From Sphingobium lactosutens (GTDB lineage Bacteria; Pseudomonadota; Alphaproteobacteria; Sphingomonadales; Sphingomonadaceae): a stretch of 64,000 nt of DNA. Each line of letters starts with the position of its first letter. Position 1 is the stretch's first letter. The position numbers and the translations under genes are program-made. The stretch covers positions 62,001 to 126,000 of the forward strand of contig NZ_QJQX01000029.1 of assembly GCF_013393185.1 (NCBI RefSeq). The letters run 5' to 3'. Shown here piece by piece: positions 46,047 to 54,144 of the stretch. A model generated the notes under the pieces. The model was not told the DNA's origin and did no database searches. It was given only the letters and a program-made list of their open reading frames with translations.

Positions 46047-46823
46047 ATGCGCATCGCCACCTTCAACATCAACGGCATCAAGGCGCGTCTGCCGCGCCTG
46101 CTGGAATGGCTGGACGAAACGCGCCCCGACATCGCCTGTCTTCAGGAAATCAAGACCAGCGACGAGACTTTCCCGGTCAAGGATATCGAGGCCGCCGGCT
46201 ATGGCGTAATCTGGCACGGGCAGAAGGGATTCAACGGCGTCGCCATCCTCGCCCGCGGCGAAACCCCGGTAGAGGTGCGCCGCGGGCTGGAGGGCGAGCC
46301 GGAGGACGAGCATAGCCGCTATCTCGAAGCCGACGTGAAGGGCGTGCGCGTCGCCAGCATCTACCTGCCCAACGGCAATCCGCAGCCCGGCCCCAAATTC
46401 GATTACAAGCTGCGCTGGATGAAGCGGCTGCGGACCCGTGCCGCCGAAATCTGGGCGGAGGAAGTGCCCGCGATCCTGGCGGGCGACTATAATGTCATCC
46501 CGCGCGACGTGGATACCTTCTCGGTCAAGGCGATGCAGGACGATGCGCTGATGCAGCCCGAAAGCCGCGCCGCCTATCGCCGGCTGCTGGGCGATGGCTG
46601 GACCGACGCGATCCTCAGCCGCCATCCAGCCGGGGGCGTGTGGACCTTTTGGGACTATCAGGCGAACAGCTGGCCGCGCGACGCCGGTTTCCGCATCGAC
46701 CATCTTCTCCTCAGTCCTGCCGCCGCCGACCGGCTGATCGATGCGCAGGTGGACAAGGCGTTTCGCGGCCGGGAAAAGGCGAGCGACCATGCGCCGACCT
46801 GGGTGGAGCTGCGCGACGTCTGA
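46047..46823 (+). CDS. xth: Exodeoxyribonuclease III
   Basis: The 258-residue protein has all ExoIII/AP-endonuclease motifs: MRIATFNINGIKARLPRL, the catalytic Glu in CLQEIKTSDETFP, AGDYNVIPRDVDTFS, RIDHLLLSP and the final ASDHAPTWVEL. It cuts abasic sites and degrades 3' ends in base-excision repair. AAGGAAG lies just upstream of the ATG. A large palindrome begins at its stop codon. Confidence 0.95.
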   Translation: MRIATFNINGIKARLPRLLEWLDETRPDIACLQEIKTSDETFPVKDIEAAGYGVIWHGQKGFNGVAILARGETPVEVRRGLEGEPEDEHSRYLEADVKGVRVASIYLPNGNPQPGPKFDYKLRWMKRLRTRAAEIWAEEVPAILAGDYNVIPRDVDTFSVKAMQDDALMQPESRAAYRRLLGDGWTDAILSRHPAGGVWTFWDYQANSWPRDAGFRIDHLLLSPAAADRLIDAQVDKAFRGREKASDHAPTWVELRDV

Positions 46824-46867
46824 TTATTACCCGGATAATATTGACTGAATAATATCCGGGTAATAAT
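46823..46867. promoter_or_regulatory. Large palindromic operator-like element before the DUF2239 gene
   Basis: Two 20-base arms, ATTATTACCCGGATAATATT (46823-46842) and AATAATATCCGGGTAATAAT (46848-46867), are inverted repeats with only two mismatches around the 5-base centre GACTG. Each arm also contains its own imperfect palindrome of the form TTAnCCGGnTAA. It is AT-rich in a GC-rich setting and lies 24-68 bases before the start codon, which suggests a two-site repressor operator over the promoter. Confidence 0.65.
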
Positions 46868-46890
46868 AACCGTGCCGAAGGAGATTCGGC

Positions 46891-47412
46891 ATGGAACGGA
46901 CATTCACGGCTTTTGCAGGCGACCTGTGGATCGCCACCGGCGATGAGGATGAGATGCGGGAAGCCCTGCGCGCCGTCGGCGACGTTGCGCAGAATATCCT
47001 GCTGTTCGACGACAGCACGGGGAGGCAGATGGACATCGATCTGCGCGGCCCGGCGGCGGAGGCGTCGCGGGGCAGGGGACGGCCGAAACTGGGCGTCCAG
47101 CCGCGCGAGGTGACGTTGCTGCCGCGCCACTGGGACTGGCTGGCGGCGCAACCCGGCGGTGCATCGGCGACGCTCCGACGCCTCGTGGAAGCGGCGCGCA
47201 AGGAAAGCAGCGGCGCGCCCAGCCCGCGCGCGGCGATGGATGCGGCCTATCATTTCGTCACCGCCATGGCGGGCGACCGCCCCGGCTATGAAGCCGCGAT
47301 CCGGGCGCTCTACGCAAAGGACGAGACATTGTATATTTCGCTGTCGGAAGACTGGCCGTCGGGTATCCGCGACCACGCCCGCGGCTTGGCGGCGCCGGCC
47401 TTCTCAGCTTGA
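46891..47412 (+). CDS. DUF2239 family protein
   Basis: The 173-residue protein shows the DUF2239 layout: start MERTFTAFAGDLWIATG, a linker with Gly/Arg-rich GRGRPKLGVQPREVTLLPRH, and a C-terminal helical region (AYHFVTAMAGDRPGYEAAIR; LYISLSEDWPSGIRDHA). The RGRPKLG segment followed by LLPRHWDWL resembles a small DNA-binding hook. Function is unknown. AAGGAG lies about 9 bases upstream. The palindrome at 46823-46867 implies dedicated regulation. Confidence 0.82.
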   Translation: MERTFTAFAGDLWIATGDEDEMREALRAVGDVAQNILLFDDSTGRQMDIDLRGPAAEASRGRGRPKLGVQPREVTLLPRHWDWLAAQPGGASATLRRLVEAARKESSGAPSPRAAMDAAYHFVTAMAGDRPGYEAAIRALYAKDETLYISLSEDWPSGIRDHARGLAAPAFSA

Positions 47413-47448
47413 GCGGGAATTGGGAAGGGTCGGAAACGGCGACTTTCT

Positions 47449-47532
47449 GTCATGCTAGCGAAAGCTGGCATCTCACTTCTTCTGGCGATGCGCTTGAAAG
47501 AAAAGAGAGATCCCAGCTTTCGCTGGGATGAC
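47449..47532. repeat. Dispersed hairpin repeat (26-bp arms)
   Basis: Arm one (47449-47474) contains AGCGAAAGCTGG and arm two (47507-47532) CCAGCTTTCGCT; the 26-base arms, beginning GTCAT and ending ATGAC, are inverted repeats with a few mismatches around a 32-base loop. Elements with CATCCCAGCGAAAGCTGGGA are familiar extragenic repeats in sphingomonad genomes. It lies between two convergent genes and could help end transcription from both sides. Confidence 0.65.
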
Positions 47533-47608
47533 GGACAATCGTAGATGATCGTCAACCCACCCCAATCAGCAGTTGCGCCGATCCGGCCCGTTCCGCCTTG
47601 CCCTTAGC

Positions 47609-48577
47609 TTACGCCGCCAGCCGCAGGAACGGCACTGGCTCGGTCGAGCGCAGCACGATCGGCTTGCCTTCCGACGCCTCGAACAGTTCGCCGTCCAGGA
47701 TGACGCTGCTATGGTCGCCCTCAATGCGGATGACGTCGCCCTGTTCCAGGTGGATGCCCTGCATCTTGTGCTTGCCGACACGCTTGAAGAGGCTGCCCCA
47801 CAGCAACCGCAGCAGCGCTGGCAGACTCTGTTCCACCGCCATCAGCTTCATGTTACCGCGCCGGCTGTCGCCCGGATCCACGCCCAGCAGCAGCCGTTCC
47901 AGCGTGGTGACGATCAGTACCGAGAAACGCCCAGCTAGCTGACCCTCGCGGATCAGCGAGATGCTGACCGGCTTGCTTGACGGCGGCAGGAAGCGGGCGC
48001 GGATGCCGAACAGCAGCGACACGATCACCGCCAGCGCAGTAATGACATGGCTCAGGCCATTGGACAGACCCAGCGGATAGATCTGGTTGCGGCAATAAAG
48101 CATGTAGTCGGCCAGCCCCGCGCCGCCGAGGAACATGCCCAGCACCGGCCGCGTCTCGGCCTGCCCGTCGGACAGGGCGATCAGTTCGCGCGCCACGACA
48201 TGGTCGCCGACGCCCGACTTGGCGATCTGGACGATACGCTCCAGCGCCTTGATCGGATCGCCATGGATGCCCAGGTCGAGCGCGATCAGGTTGGTCTTGC
48301 CGTTGGGCAGCACCGCGATCGGCGGCACGCGACCCTTGAAATGCTCGCCCTGATAGAGTTCGGTCAGCGACGCCTGCACCGTGCCGTCGCCGCCATTGAT
48401 GACGATGACGGTCGGATCGACGCGGGCGATGGTCTGGAACGCCCGGCCGATCTGGTCGACATGCTCCACTTCATAATGGAAGATGTCCGGATTGCTGGCG
48501 CAATAGCTGCGCACGCGCGGAAGCGTCTGCCGGTTGCCCGTGGACTTGGGGTTGGACAATAGCGCGACGCAGACCAT
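47609..48577 (-). CDS. Diacylglycerol/lipid kinase family protein
   Basis: The 322-residue protein has the DAGK/sphingosine-kinase catalytic pattern: ALLSNPKSTGN near the N-terminus, VIVINGGDGTVQASLTEL (nucleotide-binding GGDGT) and PIAVLPNGKTNLIALDLG, then a C-terminal beta-sandwich with GVDPGDSRRGNMKLM and DVIRIEGDHSSVILDGELFE. It probably phosphorylates a lipid. A second, distinct relative lies at 54145. It starts 9 bases after the DUF2141 gene, so the two are likely one operon. Confidence 0.85.
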   Translation of the reverse strand: MVCVALLSNPKSTGNRQTLPRVRSYCASNPDIFHYEVEHVDQIGRAFQTIARVDPTVIVINGGDGTVQASLTELYQGEHFKGRVPPIAVLPNGKTNLIALDLGIHGDPIKALERIVQIAKSGVGDHVVARELIALSDGQAETRPVLGMFLGGAGLADYMLYCRNQIYPLGLSNGLSHVITALAVIVSLLFGIRARFLPPSSKPVSISLIREGQLAGRFSVLIVTTLERLLLGVDPGDSRRGNMKLMAVEQSLPALLRLLWGSLFKRVGKHKMQGIHLEQGDVIRIEGDHSSVILDGELFEASEGKPIVLRSTEPVPFLRLAA

Positions 48578-48586
48578 GGTTTTGGA

Positions 48587-49081
48587 TCACATATATTTGA
48601 GGTTGATCGTGATTTTCGTCACGCCGGGGCCGGCATAGAAGGCGGCCTTGTCCACACCCGGCTTGCCCAGGTTGAAGATGCTGATCGACGGATTGTTGGA
48701 AAAGCCGCCGCCATCGCGCGAAATGTCGGTCTTGCCATTGCCGTCGCGGTCGTGCCGCACGGCGATGCCATATTTGCCCGGCTGGGGCACCGGCACGCAG
48801 AAGCGCATCGCGCCATTGGCTGGCTTGACCGCAACGTCGATTCGATTGAGCCATTCGCCCTTTGCCAGCCAGGCGTCCTTGGTGCCCGGATAGGACTGGA
48901 TGCGCACCTTGCCGGTTGCGGCGACGAAGCCGCGCACATCGACCAGCACCACCGGACCCTTGGCCCCGGCGCTGCAACGCTCCATTTCATTGGCGATTTC
49001 CTGCCCATGGGCCAGCGCCGGGACACCCGCGACCAGCGCAGTTACCGACATCAGACCCAGTGCAACTTTCAACATGACCAT
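48587..49081 (-). CDS. DUF2141 family secreted protein
   Basis: The 164-residue protein has a signal peptide (VALGLMSVTALVAGVPALAH) and the DUF2141 core: VDVRGFVAATGKVRIQSYPG, then PQPGKYGIAVRHDRDGNGKT and GFSNNP, a small beta-sandwich with a DxDxNG calcium-type loop. ATG 49081 (AGGAG 4 bases upstream) or ATG 49075 may be the start. It sits directly before a lipid-kinase gene and divergent from lptF. Role unknown. Confidence 0.82.
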   Translation of the reverse strand: MVMLKVALGLMSVTALVAGVPALAHGQEIANEMERCSAGAKGPVVLVDVRGFVAATGKVRIQSYPGTKDAWLAKGEWLNRIDVAVKPANGAMRFCVPVPQPGKYGIAVRHDRDGNGKTDISRDGGGFSNNPSISIFNLGKPGVDKAAFYAGPGVTKITINLKYM

Positions 49082-49211
49082 CAGACTCCTGGAAGCTATA
49101 GCCGTCCGGATGGACCGGACGGCGAGCCCCTGTTCGCCCCGCAATTCTACCTGACTCGCATATGAGATGGGTTTGCGGCCAAAACATGGTGATGGGACGA
49201 CGACTTAGAGA

Positions 49212-50426
49212 ATGCTGACCGCCACCGACCGTTATCTCGCTCGCCTGATCGCTGTGCCGATGCTCGGCACGCTCGTGATCGCTGCGATGCTGCTGGTGCT
49301 CGACAAGATGTTGAGCCTCTTCGACTTCGTTGCGGCGGAGGGCGGACCGGTCAGCGTTGTGTGGCGGATGCTCGCCAACATGCTGCCCGAATATCTCTCG
49401 CTCGGCATCCCGATCGGGCTGATGCTGGGCATATTGCTTGCCTTCCGCAAGCTGGCGACATCGTCGGAGCTGGACGTGATGCGCGCGGTCGGCCTGTCCT
49501 ACGGCCGGCTGCTGCGCGTGCCCTATATGTACGCGATCGCGCTGGCGCTGATCAATTTCGGCATCGTCGGTTTCGTCCAGCCGCTCTCGCGCCACGCCTA
49601 TGAGGCGCTGCGCTTCGAACTGCGATCGGGCGCGCTGGGCGCGTCGATCAAGGTCGGCGAGTTCACCAATCTGGGCAAGCGGATGACGCTGCGGATCGAA
49701 CGCAGTATGGATGAAGGCCGCAATCTTCAGGGCATCTTCGTGCGCGCGGTCAGTCGCGATGGGCAGTCGGTCGCGGTGACGGCGGCGCAGGGCCGGTTCC
49801 TGGCCACCGACGATCCCGACACGATCATCTTCCGCCTGCGCGACGGCGTGCTGGTGAACGACGCGCCCAAATATAAGACGCCGCGCATCCTGTCCTTCTC
49901 CAGCCATGACCTGCCGATCGACCTGCCGCAGATCGAGGCGTTTCGCGGGCGCGACGTCGACCGGGAAAAGACGATACCCGAACTCGTGGTGATCGGCAAG
50001 AATCAGGCGACGCCCGACAAATTGCGCAACGAGGTGCGCGCCAATTTCCATTTCCGCATGGTCGAAGTGGTGTTCATGCTGCTGTTGCCGCTGGCGGCGC
50101 TGGCCTTCGCCATCCCGCCCAAGCGATCGACCTCGGCGCTGGGGGTGTTCCTGTCGATCGTCTTCATCGTCACCTATCACAAGATCAACCAATATGGCGA
50201 AAGCGTAGGGGCGTTGGGCAAGATCGACCCGATCATCGCGCTCTGGGTTCCGTTCCTGCTCGCATCGGGTTTGGTCCTGTGGATGTTTCATGTGATCGCG
50301 CACCGCCCCGGAGGGCAGCCGATCGCCGCGCTCGAATATGCCTTCTCCAAGCTTGGCAAGCAGGTCGCGCGCCTGCTGCGTTTCGGGCGGCGGCGCGTCC
50401 CGGCGGAAGCGGAAGGAGCCGCCTGA
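49212..50426 (+). CDS. lptF: LPS export permease LptF
   Basis: The 404-residue protein has the YjgP/YjgQ layout: N-terminal helices (RYLARLIAVPMLGTLVIAAM; YLSLGIPIGLMLGILLAF), a periplasmic beta-jellyroll (about 130-280) and C-terminal helices (VVFMLLLPLAALAFAIPPKR). With LptG and LptB it extracts LPS from the inner membrane. It overlaps no gene; lptG starts 4 bases after its stop. Confidence 0.93.
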   Translation: MLTATDRYLARLIAVPMLGTLVIAAMLLVLDKMLSLFDFVAAEGGPVSVVWRMLANMLPEYLSLGIPIGLMLGILLAFRKLATSSELDVMRAVGLSYGRLLRVPYMYAIALALINFGIVGFVQPLSRHAYEALRFELRSGALGASIKVGEFTNLGKRMTLRIERSMDEGRNLQGIFVRAVSRDGQSVAVTAAQGRFLATDDPDTIIFRLRDGVLVNDAPKYKTPRILSFSSHDLPIDLPQIEAFRGRDVDREKTIPELVVIGKNQATPDKLRNEVRANFHFRMVEVVFMLLLPLAALAFAIPPKRSTSALGVFLSIVFIVTYHKINQYGESVGALGKIDPIIALWVPFLLASGLVLWMFHVIAHRPGGQPIAALEYAFSKLGKQVARLLRFGRRRVPAEAEGAA

Positions 50427-50430
50427 TCCC

Positions 50431-51531
50431 ATGAATCTCGATTTCTTCCCTTCGCGCCAGATCGGCCTCTACATGATCCGGCTGTTCCTGACCCGCACCT
50501 TCGCGGTGCTGATGCTGCTGGTCATCGTGCTCCAGACGCTCGATCTGCTGGGCAATTCGGGCGATATCCTCGCCTATCCGGGCAATGGCGATGCGCAACT
50601 GTGGCACTATGTCGGCCTGCGCGCGCCGCAGATCGTGGCGCGATTCCTGCCTTTCTCCGTGCTGCTCGGCACACTGGTCATGCTGGCGACGCTCAACCAG
50701 AATAGCGAGATCATCTCGATGAAGGCGGCGGGCCTGTCGGCGCACCAGATATTGGCGCCTCTGGTCGTGGCGGCGCTGGGCGTGTCGGCGATCAGCTTCG
50801 TCTTCAACGAGCGCATCGTCGCCCGCTCGACCGCGGCGCTCAGCGCCTGGGAAGCGGTGGATTATGGCCCGATCCCGCCCGACAGTGGGGTGAAGAGCAA
50901 TCCCTGGGTTCGCGACGGCAATAATCTGGTGAACGCGGCGATCGTCGCGGGACGCGGCACGGCGGTGCAGCTGCGCAAGGTGCAGATCTACAACCGCGTC
51001 AACAACAGCCTGACGACCATCGTTCAGGCGCCCAAGGGCCATTATGACGCGGCCGACAAGAGCTGGGTGCTGGAAGACGCGCGGCAGTTCGACGTGGCGC
51101 GCGGCACGGTGCGCGATGTGGGGACGGTCCGCTTCGGCCGCGACATCCGCCCCGACCAGTTCACCCTGGCCAAGGTCGATCCCGATGGAATGACCTTCAG
51201 CGAACTGGAAGCCGCGATTTCCGACCTGCACGATGCCGGTCGGCCGACGGCGGAACTGGAAGGAAGCCTGTGGCACAAATTGTCCGGGCCGCTATCCGCG
51301 CTGCTGATGCCGATCCTGGGGTCGGTCGCGGCCTTCGGTTTGGCGCGATCGGGGCAGCTGTTCCTGCGCGCGGTGCTGGGAATGGCGCTGGGCTTCGCCT
51401 ATTTCGTCGCCGACAATTTCTCGCTCGCCATGGGCAATCTGGGCGCCTACCCGCCGGTTTTGGCGGCCTGGGCGCCCTTCTTCCTGTTCCTGCTGGTTGG
51501 CGAGACGGTGCTGTTCCGCACCGAGGAATGA
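50431..51531 (+). CDS. lptG: LPS export permease LptG
   Basis: The 366-residue protein begins MNLDFFPSRQIGLYMIRLFL and shares the LptF/LptG topology: helices, a periplasmic jellyroll (VQLRKVQIYNRVNNSLTTIV) and C-terminal helices (LLMPILGSVAAFGLARSGQL). The ATG at 50431 follows lptF by 4 bases, and longer frames in phase are shadow sequence. It is followed by two strong hairpins. Confidence 0.93.
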   Translation: MNLDFFPSRQIGLYMIRLFLTRTFAVLMLLVIVLQTLDLLGNSGDILAYPGNGDAQLWHYVGLRAPQIVARFLPFSVLLGTLVMLATLNQNSEIISMKAAGLSAHQILAPLVVAALGVSAISFVFNERIVARSTAALSAWEAVDYGPIPPDSGVKSNPWVRDGNNLVNAAIVAGRGTAVQLRKVQIYNRVNNSLTTIVQAPKGHYDAADKSWVLEDARQFDVARGTVRDVGTVRFGRDIRPDQFTLAKVDPDGMTFSELEAAISDLHDAGRPTAELEGSLWHKLSGPLSALLMPILGSVAAFGLARSGQLFLRAVLGMALGFAYFVADNFSLAMGNLGAYPPVLAAWAPFFLFLLVGETVLFRTEE

Positions 51532-51543
51532 ACTTCAAAGAAA

Positions 51544-51579
51544 AACGCCCCGGCGACCAAGGGACGTCGCCAGGGCGTT
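51544..51579. terminator. Hairpin between convergent lptG and desaturase genes
   Basis: AACGCCCCGGCGAC (51544-51557) pairs with GTCGCCAGGGCGTT (51566-51579), one mismatch, 8-base loop. It starts 13 bases past the lptG stop with AAAAA before it, which serves as a T-run for minus-strand transcripts coming from the desaturase side. Confidence 0.7.
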
Positions 51580-51583
51580 CATA

Positions 51584-51632
51584 GGGGGCGTTCCGATCCT
51601 CAGAGGGGGGGAGAAGTGACCGGAACGCCCCC
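51584..51632. terminator. Second hairpin between convergent lptG and desaturase genes
   Basis: GGGGGCGTTCCG (51584-51595) pairs perfectly with CGGAACGCCCCC (51621-51632). The second arm can also pair with the following TGGGGGCG, so alternative folds exist. It may act with the previous hairpin as a bidirectional terminator or be a repeat remnant. Confidence 0.5.
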
Positions 51633-51712
51633 GATATGGGGGCGCGTTTCCCCGTTTCAAGCTGCAACTGAAAAATAATCGGGCGGCCTGTCACGGCCTC
51701 CCGATCTTCGCG

Positions 51713-52780
51713 TCAACGCGCCGTCATGGTGCTGCGGGCGATCTTGCCGACCAGCGGCATCATCCCCTTATAATTGCCCTTCCGGTAGGGCGATTCCATG
51801 TCGAGCGTTTCCATCAGGCGAACGTGCGCCTTGCCCAGCGCGTGATAGGGGACGCTCGGCAGCAAATGGTGCAGCGCATGGTAGCGCAGACCGACCGGCG
51901 CCCAGAGCGCGGGCAGGGTGCCGGGCGGCGGCACATTGACCGAATCCAGATATTGCGCCGTCACGGTCATCGGATCGCCCTCATTCTCCCAAAGATGCGC
52001 GACCAGCGTGCGTAACTGGTTGATGACGGTCATCGCCGAATGCACGGCCATATAGACCAGCAAGGGCTTCCAGCCGAAGGCGAAGACGCTGCCGACCAGC
52101 GCCAGCGCGAACAGGCTGGCGCCTGCTTCCTGCCATGCCCATTGACGGGCGAACTCGCCTTCGGGCGCGCGGCGACGATAGGCGGGATTGATCGACAGCG
52201 CCGAAAATTCCGCCACCACCTTGCGCCGCAGCGCCGGGATCAGCAGCGACAGCGGCGTCAGCAGGCCGAAGCGCAGGATAAGGCCGATCGGCGCCAGCGA
52301 CGCGACGATGATGAACAGCGGCAGCGACCAGGGCTTCATCAGCGCCAGCGGCAGATATTCCGGATCTTCCGCCGTACCGTAGCGGGTGCGGGCATGATGC
52401 TGGGTATGGACGCCTTCATACATGAAGGACGGGATCATCAGCGGTACGCCGACGATCAGGTTCCAGCCCAGGCGGAAGCCGGGGAGAGCACCCTTGCGGA
52501 TATGGGTCAGCTCATGGATGAAGCTCGCCGCGCGATAGAGCGCCAGCATCGCCACGATGCCGCAGGCGACCGCGACCGCCATAGTGTCGATCAGGATGGC
52601 GCCGGCCAGAGCGGTCCAGCCGATGAGGGTGGAAGCCAGCAAGTCGGGCCAGTAGATGCGCGGATTGGCAACCGCATATTCGCGCGACATCTCCGCCGCT
52701 GCTCGCAGCATGGCGGTGTCATCGGGAATGGCCGCGCGCGCCCGCTGCGCGGCGGCAAGGATGGGATCATGCACTGTCAT
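51713..52780 (-). CDS. Membrane fatty acid desaturase family protein
   Basis: The ~355-residue membrane protein has the three histidine clusters of FA desaturases: HELTH (about 89-93), HTQHH (about 125-129) and LHHLLPSVPYHALGKAH near the C-terminus, with about four TM helices between. It would insert a double bond or hydroxyl in a lipid or carotenoid chain using a di-iron centre. The start at 52780 (MTVHDPILAAAQRARA) is preferred over 52816. It is divergent from the GNAT-like gene. Confidence 0.87.
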   Translation of the reverse strand: MTVHDPILAAAQRARAAIPDDTAMLRAAAEMSREYAVANPRIYWPDLLASTLIGWTALAGAILIDTMAVAVACGIVAMLALYRAASFIHELTHIRKGALPGFRLGWNLIVGVPLMIPSFMYEGVHTQHHARTRYGTAEDPEYLPLALMKPWSLPLFIIVASLAPIGLILRFGLLTPLSLLIPALRRKVVAEFSALSINPAYRRRAPEGEFARQWAWQEAGASLFALALVGSVFAFGWKPLLVYMAVHSAMTVINQLRTLVAHLWENEGDPMTVTAQYLDSVNVPPPGTLPALWAPVGLRYHALHHLLPSVPYHALGKAHVRLMETLDMESPYRKGNYKGMMPLVGKIARSTMTAR

Positions 52781-52930
52781 GCGGCCGGTCCTAGCCTCCA
52801 AATGCGCTGATATCATGGCAGCACCATGACATATTCACCATGTTACGCGCCCGGATGCGCGCGTGATTGACATTCCGCAAACAAGCGCCGAACTGCACCG
52901 CACTCCATTTTTCCTTCGAAGGCGGCACCT

Positions 52931-54088
52931 GTGGCGCAAAACGATCTGGTCATTACCCCTGTTTCCGGCAAGACCGACCTCAAGGCTTTCATCGATCTGC
53001 CCTGGCGGCTCTATGCCAATGATCCCAACTGGGTGCCGCCGCTGAAGGGCGAGGTGAAGGAATTGCTGACGCCGGGGAAGAACCCCTTTTTCGGCCATGC
53101 CGAGGCGCAATATTTCCTCGCTCGCCGGGGCGGCAAGGTGGTCGGCCGCATTTCCGCCCATATCGACCGTCTCGCGCTCCAGCAGCCGGTCGAGCAGGGC
53201 ATGGGGCCGGGGACGGGCAATTTCGGCCTGTTCGAGGCGGAGGATGCGGAAACTGCCAAGGCGCTGATCGCGACCGCCGAGCAATGGCTGCGCGGCAAGG
53301 GCATGACCCGCGTGCTGGGGCCGATCTCGCTCTCCATCTGGGAGGAGCCGGGCCTGCTGATCGCCGGGCATGATCATCCGCCGACGGTGATGATGGGCCA
53401 TAACAGCCCGGCCTATCAGGCGATGATCGAAGGCGCGGGCTATGCGCCGGTCAAGCAGCTCAAGACCTATGAGCTGGACATCACGAAGAATTTTCCGCCG
53501 CTGATCCAGCGCATCGTCCAGTCGGGCGAGAAGAATGGCCGCATCCGCATCCGCAAGGTCGATAAGTCGAAGTTCGACCAGGAAGCTGCGATCATCCTGT
53601 CGATTCTGAACGACGCCTGGGGCAACAACTGGGGCTTTGTGCCGATCACCGACGAGGAGGTCGCGCATACCGGCAAGAAGCTGAAGCCGATCGTGTTCGA
53701 GGATCTGATCATGATCGCCGAACTGGACGGCGAGCCGGTCGCGTTCATGATGACGCTGCCCGACCTTAATGAGGCGGTCGCGCCGCTTAACGGCTCGCTT
53801 TTCCCCTTCGGCTGGATCAAGCTGCTGTCCTGGTTGCGCAAGCCCAAGGCGCGCACGATGCGGGTGCCGCTGATGGGCGTGGTGCAGCGGCTGCAAAGCT
53901 CGCGCATGGCGAGCCAGCTCGCCTTCATGATGATCGAGACCATCCGCCGCGCTGCCATTGCCAATTATGGCTCGACCCGTGGCGAGATTGGCTGGGTGCT
54001 GGATGACAATCAGGGCATGAACGCCATCGCCGACGCGATCGACAGCAAGGTGAACAAGGTCTACCAGATTTACGAGAAGGGGCTGTAA
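52931..54088 (+). CDS. GNAT-like N-acetyltransferase (YghO type)
   Basis: The 385-residue protein begins at a GTG (52931, GAAGGCGG upstream) with VSGKTDLKAFIDLPWRLYAN, then WVPPLKGEVKELL and NPFF, and has GNAT-like strands (YFLARRGGKVVGRISAHID; IAELDGEPVAFMMTLPD). This matches the YghO/'N-acetyltransferase' family of about 380 residues found across proteobacteria. Substrate unknown; in some genomes relatives sit near lipid genes, as here beside a desaturase and a lipid kinase. Confidence 0.75.
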   Translation: MAQNDLVITPVSGKTDLKAFIDLPWRLYANDPNWVPPLKGEVKELLTPGKNPFFGHAEAQYFLARRGGKVVGRISAHIDRLALQQPVEQGMGPGTGNFGLFEAEDAETAKALIATAEQWLRGKGMTRVLGPISLSIWEEPGLLIAGHDHPPTVMMGHNSPAYQAMIEGAGYAPVKQLKTYELDITKNFPPLIQRIVQSGEKNGRIRIRKVDKSKFDQEAAIILSILNDAWGNNWGFVPITDEEVAHTGKKLKPIVFEDLIMIAELDGEPVAFMMTLPDLNEAVAPLNGSLFPFGWIKLLSWLRKPKARTMRVPLMGVVQRLQSSRMASQLAFMMIETIRRAAIANYGSTRGEIGWVLDDNQGMNAIADAIDSKVNKVYQIYEKGL

Positions 54089-54109
54089 GGCAGCGCCCCC
54101 TCTCCGTTC

Positions 54110-54140
54110 GGGCTTAAACTTCGCTCAGCTCGAACAGTAA
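54110..54140. repeat. Degenerate REP-like hairpin
   Basis: GTTCG-GGCT at the left and AGCT-CGAAC at the right are inverted around TTAAACTTCGCTC. It lies between the convergent stops of the GNAT-like gene and the lipid-kinase gene and looks like a decayed relative of the element at 45960. Confidence 0.45.
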
Positions 54141-54144
54141 GATA

